Notes: generated by a model not told the origin, from the sequence alone. 60,261 nucleotides of DNA from Prevotellaceae bacterium UBA1746 (GCA_002314875.1 DCHS01000012.1:1-60261), one strand, 5' to 3'; counted from the stretch's first letter, positions 9,666 through 18,954 are shown. A program made the numbers and translations.

Positions 9666-9680
9666 ATACAAGATATTTTG

Positions 9681-9712
9681 TTTGGCAAATTATGGAGTTC
9701 TTCGTAAATTTG
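9681..9712 (+). promoter_or_regulatory. Promoter of the Omp28-like gene cluster
   Basis: TTTG (9681-9684), a 20-base spacer and TAAATTTG (9705-9712) give a consensus Bacteroidetes promoter. The predicted leader of about 80 bases contains a small hairpin (AGCCT/AGGCT, 9750-9762). It is divergent from the phosphatase promoter. Confidence 0.72.
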
Positions 9713-9798
9713 CGCCTTGAATTATTTTAGGTGATTCACATTTCTACATAGCCTAAAAGGCTCATATTTGATATTTATAAAATCAAAATAACTAAGCT

Positions 9799-11733
9799 AT
9801 GACTAAATTCTACGCTTTTATCGCTGCTGCAGCCATGACATGCTCAGCCAATGCCCAGAGTCTGCAATTTGAAGACCACAACAGCAACCAGACGGTTTCA
9901 CAAATTCACAAGGCTCAGGAAACCATCGATGGCACCTATCTTTGGGGCTATTGGTCTAATGAATCTTTTGACGACATCGATGCTGAAGATCGTATCAAGG
10001 AACTTGGTCTTCAGGAAGATACCTATGATTTTGACATCTGCATGAAGGTGCCTGGCCTTGGAAAACTCAAAGGTTCTACCATCCAGGCCATCAATGTTCC
10101 TGTAAACCATGTCAGCGAATTGAGCAATTACAAGGTTTACATTATGGACAAGGATATGACTACCATTTTGCAGACCCAAAGCGTATCCACCTCAAGCATG
10201 GAGGAATATAGCTATTGCACCGTGAAGCTTTCCAAGCCCTTCACCATTACCGACGACGTCTATGTTGGCACCCAGTTCAGAGGCAAGAGCATCAATGGTG
10301 GAGAATCCATTGATGCCATGCTGATTGACAAAGGCGCCAACCAGCCCGGTTCATTCTATTGGAACCAGAAAGGAAAGTGGCTCGACTTCAGTACTACTTA
10401 CGGTTCCCTCCTTTTCCAACTCCAGGTGACCGATGCAAAGATTGGTGCCAACAGTGCCTATTTCGGCAATTTCACCGAATTTACCCTTCCCAACCAGGAC
10501 TGTGTTTACAATGTGGACGTCTTTGCTGATGGTGAGGTAAATGTTGAAGATATTCAGTATACTCTGACCGTTGGTGATGAGACCGATACCTACTTCACCG
10601 AAGTTCCCATCACTGCTGGTGTGAACTCCAGCAACAAGGTAGAAATCAGTTTCACCAGTCCTTCAGAACCTGGTGACTACACCGTTGATCTGGCTATTAC
10701 CAAGGTAAACGGCGAAGATAATGTTTTGAAAGACAACATCACCAAGTTAAAGTTTACTAATGTCACCAAGAAGGTGCAGCGTCGCACCGTGATGGAAGAG
10801 TTCACCGGTTGCTGGTGCGGTTACTGCCCCCGCGGTTTCGCTGGCATCAAGACCCTTTACAACTACTACCCCGAGAAGTTCATCGCCATCTCCGTTCACT
10901 ATGCCGACCCGATGGATATTGACTGCTACGGTCTTAGCACCAGCGACTATCCCGGCTGCCAGCTTGACCGCAGCGGTGTCTTCGTAGATCCTTTCTTTGG
11001 AAGTTCCATGCTGACGAGTCCTAACAACCCTACCTGCGAAGGTATCGTTCAGGATTTCGCCGTTGCCAACGAGAAGGTTTTCGGTGCTGATGTTACCGCT
11101 ACCGCCGTTTGGGAAGGCAACGACTATAAGAAGGTGACCATCAACGCTACCGCAGAAGGTCTCATTGCCGGAACCTACACTCCCCTCTTCGTCCTCACTG
11201 CCGACGAACTTTACAAGAAAGACGCCAACTGGATGCAGACCAACTATATGTATAAGTGGAGTCAGGAAGCATGGCATGGCAATGACGAATTGGGAAAATA
11301 CTGTAAAGATGGCGAATTCGGTCAGGAAAAGTTCCTCACCTCTTATGATGATGTGATGATTGGTTCTTCTTACAAGAAGGTCGGCACTGAGGCTGTAAAC
11401 CAGACGAGCAGCATCACCCTCGAGGCTAATGAAACCAAGGACTTCTCTTATACCATTTCTCTCCCCACCAGCACAGGCCTCTACAATGCCATCATGGATT
11501 CCAAGGATAAGGTTTATGGTATCGTCATCATGCTCAACGAAGACGGAACCATTGCCAATGCTTGCAAGACCAAGGTGACCTCTGCTGACGGTATCGGCAC
11601 TGTTATCGCTGAGCCTCAGGAAAACAGCATTGAAGCAGTTTACGGTCTCGATGGCCGTCGCACCAATGGCAATGCTTCTGGTATCAGCATCGTCAAGATG
11701 AGTAACGGCAGCAGTAAGAAAGTCATCAAATAA
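9799..11733 (+). CDS. Secreted Omp28/thioredoxin-like protein with intact cysteine motif and sorting domain
   Basis: This 644-residue exported protein has a signal peptide (MTKFYAFIAAAAMTCSANAQ). An N-terminal beta-rich region covers about 20-215 and an immunoglobulin-like segment about 220-320. A thioredoxin-fold Omp28-type domain begins at EEFTGCWCGYCPRG, with Cys338, Cys340 and Cys343. The end (VYGLDGRRTNGNASG...KKVIK) is a type IX-like sorting signal. C-x-x-C in this family suggests thiol redox chemistry or disulfide exchange at the cell surface, but no substrate is evident. It is followed by a paralogue in which all three cysteines are replaced. A strong promoter precedes it and a hairpin terminator follows. 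Confidence 0.82.
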   Translation: MTKFYAFIAAAAMTCSANAQSLQFEDHNSNQTVSQIHKAQETIDGTYLWGYWSNESFDDIDAEDRIKELGLQEDTYDFDICMKVPGLGKLKGSTIQAINVPVNHVSELSNYKVYIMDKDMTTILQTQSVSTSSMEEYSYCTVKLSKPFTITDDVYVGTQFRGKSINGGESIDAMLIDKGANQPGSFYWNQKGKWLDFSTTYGSLLFQLQVTDAKIGANSAYFGNFTEFTLPNQDCVYNVDVFADGEVNVEDIQYTLTVGDETDTYFTEVPITAGVNSSNKVEISFTSPSEPGDYTVDLAITKVNGEDNVLKDNITKLKFTNVTKKVQRRTVMEEFTGCWCGYCPRGFAGIKTLYNYYPEKFIAISVHYADPMDIDCYGLSTSDYPGCQLDRSGVFVDPFFGSSMLTSPNNPTCEGIVQDFAVANEKVFGADVTATAVWEGNDYKKVTINATAEGLIAGTYTPLFVLTADELYKKDANWMQTNYMYKWSQEAWHGNDELGKYCKDGEFGQEKFLTSYDDVMIGSSYKKVGTEAVNQTSSITLEANETKDFSYTISLPTSTGLYNAIMDSKDKVYGIVIMLNEDGTIANACKTKVTSADGIGTVIAEPQENSIEAVYGLDGRRTNGNASGISIVKMSNGSSKKVIK

Positions 11734-11747
11734 TCATCACAAAAGAC

Positions 11748-11771
11748 AGGGACTATGTTTTCATGGTCCCT
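11748..11771 (+). terminator. Hairpin between the two Omp28-like genes
   Basis: AGGGACTATG and CATGGTCCCT pair over 10 bp (one G-U) around TTTT, followed by a pyrimidine-rich tract. It probably terminates part of the upstream transcript. The next gene shows no clear promoter of its own, so some read-through is likely. Confidence 0.6.
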
Positions 11772-11790
11772 TTCCCTTTGATATTCAATT

Positions 11791-13644
11791 ATGAAAAAAA
11801 TACTCGCTATACTCGCCGTCCTCTTCGGCACACTGACCATTTCCGCTCAGAACGATGTCAGCACTTGGGGTTATTATACCGGCAACGATCTTGGAAACGA
11901 TGCGAACATCAACTGTATCGGAACTCAAGTTGCCATGGATTATGTCGTGATGATGAAGGTGCCTTATGAGGGCATCATGCAGAACGCCAAGATTACAGGC
12001 ATCAGTCTCCCCGTTCATGTTGCTTCGGCTTTGAGCAAAGTCTCCGTCTTCGTGATGGATACAGATATGGCTACGGTCCTCGAAGAAAAGGCCGTTGACA
12101 CAGAACAGCTTCAGAACCTTTCGTTTACAACCATTATGCTCGACAATGCCATCACCGTTGACCGTGATCTCTATGTCGGCACCAAGTTCTATATTGAAAA
12201 GGTTTCTACCACGGGAGAAAAACGCCCCGTTCTCTTCGACCAGTCACAGCCCAACATCGACGGAGGTCTTCTGATGTACTACAACCAGCAGTGGAATGAC
12301 TTGTCGCAGTATGGCTGCTATGTCATGCAGATTGTCGCTCAGGATATGAATCTGTCTCCCGCTGAGGCTGTCTTCACAACCCTCAAGGACCACACGATGG
12401 CCAATACAAATTGTACGGTGAAGGTTCCCGTTTGTTCCAACAGCAAGCAGGAAATCAAGGACTTCGACTACACCATCAGCATCAACGGTGGTGAAGTTGA
12501 GGAGCATCATGCAACGGCTTCCATCCCCGCTGGTTATAACAAGCAAGGAACGTTGAGTATTAACTACAAGACCCCCGAGGAGGTAGGACCCTACACCATT
12601 GCCCTCTCTCTTAAGAAAATCAACGGCATTGATAATGTTTTCGCAGATTCTGTAACGACTTGCAAATTCGACAATGTTGATCGCAGTGTTGTTCGCAATG
12701 TCGTTATGGAGGAATACACGGGTACGGATGCAGCACTGGCCCTCCGCGGTACGGTCGGTATGCTCCATGCAGAAAAGGCTTATAAGGATCGTTTCATCGG
12801 TATCTCCCTGCATCGCTACAACGATAAGGACCCGATGTACCTGAGCAGCTACGATTCAAATCTGACTTTCTCTTCTGCTCCCCGCTGCTATCTTGACCGC
12901 CAGCAGGAACTCGATCCTTATTACGGCGACTTTGGCAACGATGGTATGGAATACAGCCCCGGCAAGATTCTCAACTATGTGGAAGAACGCATGGCAGCAT
13001 GGGCTCCCGCGGCAGTATCAGCCACGGCAAGTTTCAACGATAAATTGACGAAGGTGAATGTGACCGCTGAGGTTGACGCGCTGACACAGGCCAACTACAA
13101 GGTCGTGTATGTCATCACTGTTGACAGCCTCTACAACAGTGCTTGGATTCAGCAGAATGACTATAGCAAATATGAACCAGAACTTTGGAACGCGCAGTTC
13201 GATGCTGAATTTTCAAAGTATTTCGAGGGAGGAGAATATGGAAAGACCCCTCTGAATGTAGTCTACAACAATGTCGCTGTGGCTTCCAGCTATGTAACAG
13301 GCAGTAACCGCGGTGGTACGGCAAAAATGACCGCTAACAGCCAGAAGGAAATGGTTTATACCCTCAACATGCCGACCTCAACACGCGAGGCCCTCTACGA
13401 GGCCTGCCAGAAATCAGCAGACAAGACCTACGCCATCGTCATGCTCGTTGACGAAGAAGGAAAGATTGCCAACGCTTGCAAGGTAAAGGTTGAACTCCCC
13501 ACTGGAATAGAGTCAGTTACGACTGATTCGGAGGTTAGCGTAACAGGTATCTACGGCCTCGATGGTCGTCGTCTCAGCCACCAACCTTCTGGCATCTCCA
13601 TCCTCCGAATGAGTGACGGCACCAGTCGCAAAATCATGAAATAA
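11791..13644 (+). CDS. Omp28-like secreted paralogue lacking the cysteine motif
   Basis: This 617-residue protein is built like its upstream neighbour: signal peptide (MKKILAILAVLFGTLTISA), N-terminal beta region, Ig-like segment, Omp28/thioredoxin-like domain and a sorting tail (IYGLDGRRLSHQPSG...). At the equivalent of the neighbour's EEFTGCWCGYCPRG it reads EEYTGTDAALALRG (E307-G320), so all three Cys are gone while flanking residues are kept. This indicates duplication followed by loss of redox chemistry. It may now act as a binding or structural partner. The protease gene begins only 28 bases downstream. Confidence 0.8.
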   Translation: MKKILAILAVLFGTLTISAQNDVSTWGYYTGNDLGNDANINCIGTQVAMDYVVMMKVPYEGIMQNAKITGISLPVHVASALSKVSVFVMDTDMATVLEEKAVDTEQLQNLSFTTIMLDNAITVDRDLYVGTKFYIEKVSTTGEKRPVLFDQSQPNIDGGLLMYYNQQWNDLSQYGCYVMQIVAQDMNLSPAEAVFTTLKDHTMANTNCTVKVPVCSNSKQEIKDFDYTISINGGEVEEHHATASIPAGYNKQGTLSINYKTPEEVGPYTIALSLKKINGIDNVFADSVTTCKFDNVDRSVVRNVVMEEYTGTDAALALRGTVGMLHAEKAYKDRFIGISLHRYNDKDPMYLSSYDSNLTFSSAPRCYLDRQQELDPYYGDFGNDGMEYSPGKILNYVEERMAAWAPAAVSATASFNDKLTKVNVTAEVDALTQANYKVVYVITVDSLYNSAWIQQNDYSKYEPELWNAQFDAEFSKYFEGGEYGKTPLNVVYNNVAVASSYVTGSNRGGTAKMTANSQKEMVYTLNMPTSTREALYEACQKSADKTYAIVMLVDEEGKIANACKVKVELPTGIESVTTDSEVSVTGIYGLDGRRLSHQPSGISILRMSDGTSRKIMK

Positions 13645-13672
13645 AACCTAAAAAAAACTTTTGAACAATACC

Positions 13673-15640
13673 ATGAGAATTATCAAAATCACACTCTTAG
13701 CGCTGTTGGTCAGCCTTCCAGCAGCAGCGCGCCAGTTAACTCCAGAAGAAGCATTGGCGCGAATGCAGGGAAGCGGCAACGGCCAACGCAAAGCCCTCAG
13801 TATATCCCAGTTCTCTTTGGCAAAGACCTTGAAAGCCGATGACAAGACCCTGCTGTACGTTATGAACCGTAAGTCTGGCGACGGCTTCGTCCTTCTGGGT
13901 GCCGACGACAATGCTCCCGCCGTCTTGGGTTATTCTGACCATGGAAGTTACGATGAAACAAATGCTCCAGAGAATTTCCTCTATTGGATGAATGGAATGG
14001 CGCAGAATGTTTCTGCAGCCATTGATGCCCAGAAGCCGATGAAGGTTTCGAGCGCGGCATCGGAATACGAGACCATCGGTCCCCTTGTGAAGACAACCTG
14101 GTCACAGGAAGCCCCTTATAACAGAGACTGTACAGATACCGGTTCCAACTGGTTGATGTACACAGGCTGCGTGGCAACGGCCATGGCACAGGTCATGAAC
14201 TACCATCAGCACCCTGCACAGGGTACAGGTAGCCATACTTATACATTCTCCAAAGTAAACGGACCAACATATACTGCATCCGTAGATTTCAGCCAGCACA
14301 CCTATGACTGGAAGAACATGCGTGAGTTGTATATGGCCAGCGACACTTACGATGCAACCGTAGACGCTGTTGCGATGCTGATGCATGACTGCGGCGTCAG
14401 CGTTGATATGAACTATAGCACAGCAGGTTCTGGCACAAGTACAGAAAATGTAGCAAAAGCCCTCATCACCTATTTCGGTTATGATCGTTCTGTAAGAAAT
14501 GTCAAGCGATTCTATTTTACTGATGAAGAATGGGAAAGCATGATGATTGCTGAAATTGAAGCACATCGTCCTGTCGTATATGCCGGATCCGGCAACCCTG
14601 ATGGTGGTCATTGCTTCGTTATGGACGGCTATGACGGAAACGGTTATTTCCACTTCAACTGGGGGTGGAACAGCGTTTGCAACGGTTTCTACCTCATGAC
14701 AGGCCCCAACGCCATGGACCCAAAAGAACGTGGAGAGAACTGTGGTTTCGTTGAAAGCCAAATGGCAGTCATTGGCATTCAACCTGATTTTGGAACCCAA
14801 GAAACATATAAAGGCATGGGCTTCCCTACCGGTTATTCATTGAATTCGAACACCATGTCTTACCGTTCCTATTATCTGTATATCAACGGCTATCTTTGGA
14901 ATAATGGTGTTTTGCCTCTCAACGCAACTATGGGCGTAAAATATGTCAGCGTTGACAATCCCAACGAAGTGTACTATGACGAAGCACCCCTTGCCTCCAC
15001 CTTCGATGTGAACAATTACATCATGAGTTACTATGTGAAATTCCAGAATATCCCTCATTACGGACAATACTACGTCTATCCCACATTTAAAGATATGGAT
15101 GATGTCATACCAGAATGGAAAGATGTGGAACTTCCCTTAGGCTACACAAACATTCCTATCTTGAGTTTTACAGGTTCAGATTTTAGTTCATACGTTACCA
15201 GTCAACTATATTTAACCAGCAATGGCATTCGTCAATACGAGAACAAAGTTCTCAAGACGGATAATGTCGTCGCTCACTTTGAACTGAAGGCCTATGAGGC
15301 GATTGACAAGAATTTCTACGTTGAACTCTTGAAGAGTACCGGCAGTCAGATGGACTGGGTGGATTTTCCTGTAAAGATGAATGCAGGTGAGACCAAAGCC
15401 TTTGATATAGACATTACGAACATGATTAAGCAGTACAACGCTGGAGAATATATGCTTCGAGTTCATGGTGAATATGAATCAACGTGTTATCCTATTTACA
15501 ACGCCAAAGTTCCCATGTCCATCATGGATCAGTATGCTCCAAATCTCTTCGACATTGAATACATGGTTCGCCTCCTCTTGAGAAAAGAACCAGGTATCAG
15601 CATCGATGAAGTGACAAATCTCATTGACGCTGCAAATTAA
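13673..15640 (+). CDS. Secreted cysteine protease, peptidase family C10 (streptopain/interpain-like)
   Basis: This is an exported cysteine endopeptidase of about 655 residues. I use the ATG at 13673 (MRIIKITLLALLVSLPAAA), not the TTG 12 bases earlier. A Spi-like propeptide (about 20-115) precedes the catalytic domain. Cys166 lies in YTGCVATAMAQVMNYH and His313 in GGHCFVMDGYDGNGYFHFNWGWNS, the C10 signature. The C-terminal ~300 residues are beta-rich. The last ~40 (DIEYMVRLLL...ISIDEVTNLID) resemble a dockerin pair without calcium loops, as also seen at the end of the nuclease-like protein at 23272. The gene is tightly placed between the Omp28 paralogue and the regulator, suggesting one operon. 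Confidence 0.88.
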   Translation: MRIIKITLLALLVSLPAAARQLTPEEALARMQGSGNGQRKALSISQFSLAKTLKADDKTLLYVMNRKSGDGFVLLGADDNAPAVLGYSDHGSYDETNAPENFLYWMNGMAQNVSAAIDAQKPMKVSSAASEYETIGPLVKTTWSQEAPYNRDCTDTGSNWLMYTGCVATAMAQVMNYHQHPAQGTGSHTYTFSKVNGPTYTASVDFSQHTYDWKNMRELYMASDTYDATVDAVAMLMHDCGVSVDMNYSTAGSGTSTENVAKALITYFGYDRSVRNVKRFYFTDEEWESMMIAEIEAHRPVVYAGSGNPDGGHCFVMDGYDGNGYFHFNWGWNSVCNGFYLMTGPNAMDPKERGENCGFVESQMAVIGIQPDFGTQETYKGMGFPTGYSLNSNTMSYRSYYLYINGYLWNNGVLPLNATMGVKYVSVDNPNEVYYDEAPLASTFDVNNYIMSYYVKFQNIPHYGQYYVYPTFKDMDDVIPEWKDVELPLGYTNIPILSFTGSDFSSYVTSQLYLTSNGIRQYENKVLKTDNVVAHFELKAYEAIDKNFYVELLKSTGSQMDWVDFPVKMNAGETKAFDIDITNMIKQYNAGEYMLRVHGEYESTCYPIYNAKVPMSIMDQYAPNLFDIEYMVRLLLRKEPGISIDEVTNLIDAAN

Positions 15641-15660
15641 AACCAGATTATCTTTATATT

Positions 15661-16341
15661 TTGCAACCCTTCGTAATAGCAATTGTAGATTCGAATGTGC
15701 TGGCGGCTGTTGGCTTGCAGCATTTCCTCGAAGATATCATTCCGTTTGCTGAAGTCCGAATTTTCACATCCTTCGAAAGTCTTCAGCAATCGGAACACGA
15801 GCATTTTGTGCATTTCTTCGTTGCATCTCGCATCTACTTTGAACATACACAATTTTTCCGCGAACGAAACCAGCGCTCAATGGTGTTGGTAAATGGTGAT
15901 ATGCAAATTAACGGCGTACTTACTTTGAATGTTTGCCAAAGCGAACAACAAGTTATCAAAGCGCTGTTAGGTCTGCATAGCATGGGACATACCAGCCACT
16001 CTCACTCCTCTGCGACTGCATCGGATGGAATGCCAAAGGAAATGCCACATGGTGAAATGAATCATGCCATGCATTCCCAAGAAATGCATTCCCAAGAGGA
16101 AAACCTGGCCATGCAATCGCAAGAGGCAAACCAGTCCCTACTCTCTGCCCGCGAGGTTGAAGTAGCCCGTTTGCTTGCAAAAGGCTTGATAAACAAGGAA
16201 GTCGCCGATGCACTAAACATTTCGCTTACTACCGTCATCAGCCATCGTAAGAACATCATGATGAAACTCCATGCCCGCTCTTTAGCAGACATTATCATCT
16301 ACTCTGTCGTTAACGGCCTTATCGATGTAGGAGAACTATGA
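15661..16341 (+). CDS. LuxR-type regulator with degenerate receiver and Met/His-rich linker
   Basis: This 226-residue DNA-binding protein has a receiver-like N-terminus (VIAIVDSNVLAAVGLQHFLE) and a LuxR/GerE helix-turn-helix at about 158-222 (LSAREVEVARLLAKGLINKE). Where a phospho-accepting Asp is expected (about 50-56) it reads VHFFVAS, so phosphorylation control is doubtful. Residues 106-151 hold 7 Met and 8 His, including tandem MHSQE units, resembling copper or other soft-metal binding sequences. Metal sensing is inference. Start is TTG: no in-frame ATG occurs before residue 74, and the first beta strand would otherwise be lost. It lies 20 bases after the C10 protease gene and may control that cluster. 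Confidence 0.78.
   Translation: MQPFVIAIVDSNVLAAVGLQHFLEDIIPFAEVRIFTSFESLQQSEHEHFVHFFVASRIYFEHTQFFRERNQRSMVLVNGDMQINGVLTLNVCQSEQQVIKALLGLHSMGHTSHSHSSATASDGMPKEMPHGEMNHAMHSQEMHSQEENLAMQSQEANQSLLSAREVEVARLLAKGLINKEVADALNISLTTVISHRKNIMMKLHARSLADIIIYSVVNGLIDVGEL
16069..16125 (+). repeat. Tandem 15-base repeats encoding MHSQE in the regulator linker
   Basis: ATGCATTCCCAAGAA (16069-16083) is followed at once by ATGCATTCCCAAGAG (16084-16098), and after 12 bases by the variant ATGCAATCGCAAGAG (16111-16125). In-frame repeat expansion has evidently built up the Met/His-rich linker. Confidence 0.85.
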
Positions 16342-16387
16342 TTGTGTCGTGGAAAGCCACGACAAACGGGGCCTTATTACATACAAA

Positions 16388-16422
16388 GACTGCGCATGGT
16401 CATACGATCATGCGCAGTCTTT
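16388..16422. terminator. Bidirectional terminator between regulator and convergent gene
   Basis: GACTGCGCATG and CATGCGCAGTC form a perfect 11-bp stem (16388-16398, 16409-16419), trailed by TTT on both strands. It separates the plus-strand regulator from the minus-strand gene ending at 16445. A second perfect 8-bp hairpin (TGTCGTGG/CCACGACA, 16345-16364) lies right after the regulator's stop. Confidence 0.82.
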
Positions 16423-16444
16423 ATATATAATATTATAGGAGTGA

Positions 16445-17491
16445 TTACTTCCCTGTGAAAGCCTTAAGCATATTGCGGAAGATGGAACCATCGCTGAACT
16501 GGTCGTAACGCTCACGGTTCTTAACGACACCCATAACACGAGATACGACACCGGCACTATTCTTCTCCTGAGCAGCACCATCTTCAAGGATATACTGGAG
16601 GAGCAGTTCTTCCGCCTTTTCATCGCGGGCAACACCCTCGGGGAGTTCTACGCCACAAACGGTATTGGCGAGGACTGTCATCGCAGAAGCGTATTTCTTC
16701 AAACCGCTTTCTTCGCAATAACCCCAGAAACGCTTCCAATCGAGCTCCTTGCCAGCTTGCAAGAGCACAGCCCAGTGACAGATATCAATCATACGAATCT
16801 TGCCAGCCAACAGGAACTGCTGGATGCGGTAAGCCATAGCGAGGAGCGTAAACATCTGGCTCGGACATTCCAATTTAGTATCTTCGAAAGGAGTCGTTCC
16901 CTCTTCCTTCAACAACTGGAGCAAAATCTTCTCCAAGCGTTCGTTACCAGAGAGATAGCCCAAGCACTTCACATCCAGACCGTAATACTTGAAATTGCAC
17001 TGCTTGCCTTCCTTATCGAGTTGCTTGTTCTGCACCTTCATCAGCTTGCAAGCCGTCGCCATATTTCCCAATCCCGTCTTAGAATCAACGGGATAACAGG
17101 TCATACCTTCAATGACACAGTTCTCTGAATTCTCATAAAGATTAGCAAAAGCGAAACTATCAATGACGACAGTATCGACGCCGACAATCTTCCAAACCTC
17201 GGCAAGCGTCTTTGCAGCATTGCGACGATTGTTATAACTCATCGTCTGCGTCTTTGCCATACGCTGGAGAACACTCGTTAAGAGGCCCAAAGCGCGATTA
17301 TCGGGATATTTCTCTACATACTTCTGCTGACCTTCGAAAGCAGTCGCTGATACACCGTGATTTCTGATGAGTGTCACCAGTTCACGAGCCTCAAATTCTT
17401 TGAGTTCAAGTTCTGCAACCTTTCCGCTCACGCCTGCAGCGATAAAAGCGAAAAGCAAATCCTGTGCTATATTGTTTTTTTCTTCTTTCAT
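16445..17491 (-). CDS. Nucleotidyltransferase-like protein (NTP_transf_5-like), catalytic motif not seen
   Basis: This is a 348-residue cytoplasmic protein. The part around ICHWAVLLQAGKELDWKRFW and CEESGLKKYASAMTVLA resembles the C-terminal half of the 'uncharacterised nucleotidyltransferase' family often found in Bacteroidetes polysaccharide loci. The G-D-x-D metal motif of active members is not recognisable: the matching zone reads roughly VIDSFAFANLYENSENCVIE. So it may be catalytically dead or misassigned. It begins 34 bases after ugd on the same strand, probably in one operon, which supports a role tied to nucleotide sugars. Confidence 0.55.
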   Translation of the reverse strand: MKEEKNNIAQDLLFAFIAAGVSGKVAELELKEFEARELVTLIRNHGVSATAFEGQQKYVEKYPDNRALGLLTSVLQRMAKTQTMSYNNRRNAAKTLAEVWKIVGVDTVVIDSFAFANLYENSENCVIEGMTCYPVDSKTGLGNMATACKLMKVQNKQLDKEGKQCNFKYYGLDVKCLGYLSGNERLEKILLQLLKEEGTTPFEDTKLECPSQMFTLLAMAYRIQQFLLAGKIRMIDICHWAVLLQAGKELDWKRFWGYCEESGLKKYASAMTVLANTVCGVELPEGVARDEKAEELLLQYILEDGAAQEKNSAGVVSRVMGVVKNRERYDQFSDGSIFRNMLKAFTGK

Positions 17492-17525
17492 ATTTTTCGT
17501 TGGGATAACCTTTCCCTACCTTCTT

Positions 17526-18923
17526 TTAGTCGCGACGGAAAATGTCACGGGTATAAACTTTTTCGGCTACATCGTCAAGAACTGCATCATAACGATTGGC
17601 AATGATAGCCTGACTTTCTTTCTTGAATTTTTCAATATCGTTAACAACTCGGCTTCCGAAGAACGTTGTACCGTCTTCAAGGGTGGGTTCATAGATAATG
17701 ACCTCAGCACCCTTGGCCTTGATACGCTTCATGATACCCTGGATGGCGCTTTGGCGGAAATTATCGCTGTTGCTCTTCATCGTCAGACGGAACACACCGA
17801 TGACACACTGACGTTCGTGATCCTTGTTGTAACGATTGGAACCCGTATAGCTGTAGTAGCCTGCCTTCGCAAGAACCTGGTCCGCAATGAAATCCTTTCG
17901 GGTACGGTTGCTCTCAACGATGGCACTCATCATCTGCTGGGGCACATCGGCATAGTTGGCAAGCAATTGCTTGGTATCCTTTGGCAGACAATAGCCACCA
18001 TAACCGAACGACGGGTTGTTGTAATGGGTACCGATACGGGGATCGAGACCAACGCCTTCGATGATAGCCTGAGTATCAAGTCCCTTAACCTCTGCGTAGG
18101 TATCGAGTTCATTGAAATAGCTGACACGGAGAGCAAGATAGGTATTAGCAAAAAGCTTAACCGCCTCAGCCTCCTTCATGCCCATGAAGAGCGTGGGAAT
18201 ATCTTCCTTTATAGCGCCTTCCTGGAGCAAAGCAGCAAAATCACGGGCTGAAGCGTCGAGATGATTGCCGGCAATTGCCATGATGGCTTCATTTTCTTCT
18301 GAGAACTCGCTCTCAGCAATCACCTTGGGATAACCGACGATGATGCGTGAAGGATAGAGATTATCATAAAGTGCCTTGCTCTCACGGAGGAATTCAGGAG
18401 AAAAGAGAAGATGAAGCTTGGGCTTGTGGTGCATGGTCACAGGCGTCAGACCATTGGCCTTGCAATAAGCCTCGTGACGGGCGATAATCTCGAACCAGCG
18501 CTGGGCATACTTCACATAGAGGGAACGGCAGTAGCCAACAGGAATGGTACTCTTTATGACCATTGTTGCTTCAGGATTAACCTCGAGGACGAGATCGATG
18601 ACCTCCTCAACATGGCTAGTATCGAAGAAATTCTTCTGAGCGTCGTAGTTTGTAGGTGCAGCGATGACCACAAATTCAGCATCTCGGTAAGCGGCAGCAC
18701 CGTCGAGAGTGGCTTGAAGGCCCTCCTCACTACCCTCCTTTGCGAGGACATTAGGAAGATACTTTTCGATATATTCGTCTTGGATGGGACTGATTCCTTG
18801 ATTGATTTTGTCCACTTTTTCGGGAACGACATCAACGGCAATCACATGATTATGCTGGGCCAAGAGCGTAGCAATACTCAAGCCTACATAACCAGTACCA
18901 GCAACGGCGATTCTTCGTTTCAT
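17526..18923 (-). CDS. ugd: UDP-glucose 6-dehydrogenase (nucleotide-sugar dehydrogenase)
   Basis: This 465-residue cytoplasmic enzyme oxidises UDP-glucose to UDP-glucuronate with two NAD+. The Rossmann start is MKRRIAVAGTGYVGLSIATL. The central domain carries KSTIPVGYCRSLYVKY. The catalytic Cys312 lies in FGYGGYCLPKDTKQL. Length and motifs fit the UDP-glucose/GDP-mannose dehydrogenase family, and the short-linker arrangement is typical of Bacteroidetes Ugd, but UDP-GlcNAc-type substrates cannot be excluded by reading alone. UDP-glucuronate feeds capsule or exopolysaccharide synthesis. The next gene is nucleotidyltransferase-like. Confidence 0.9.
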   Translation of the reverse strand: MKRRIAVAGTGYVGLSIATLLAQHNHVIAVDVVPEKVDKINQGISPIQDEYIEKYLPNVLAKEGSEEGLQATLDGAAAYRDAEFVVIAAPTNYDAQKNFFDTSHVEEVIDLVLEVNPEATMVIKSTIPVGYCRSLYVKYAQRWFEIIARHEAYCKANGLTPVTMHHKPKLHLLFSPEFLRESKALYDNLYPSRIIVGYPKVIAESEFSEENEAIMAIAGNHLDASARDFAALLQEGAIKEDIPTLFMGMKEAEAVKLFANTYLALRVSYFNELDTYAEVKGLDTQAIIEGVGLDPRIGTHYNNPSFGYGGYCLPKDTKQLLANYADVPQQMMSAIVESNRTRKDFIADQVLAKAGYYSYTGSNRYNKDHERQCVIGVFRLTMKSNSDNFRQSAIQGIMKRIKAKGAEVIIYEPTLEDGTTFFGSRVVNDIEKFKKESQAIIANRYDAVLDDVAEKVYTRDIFRRD

Positions 18924-18946
18924 TTCAGTATTTTTTAGAATTTGCG

Positions 18947-18954
18947 CAAAGGTA
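18947..18954 (-). promoter_or_regulatory. ugd -7 promoter box
   Basis: TACCTTTG on the minus strand, 23 bases upstream of the ugd ATG, fits TAnnTTTG. No convincing -33 box was found. Confidence 0.5.
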
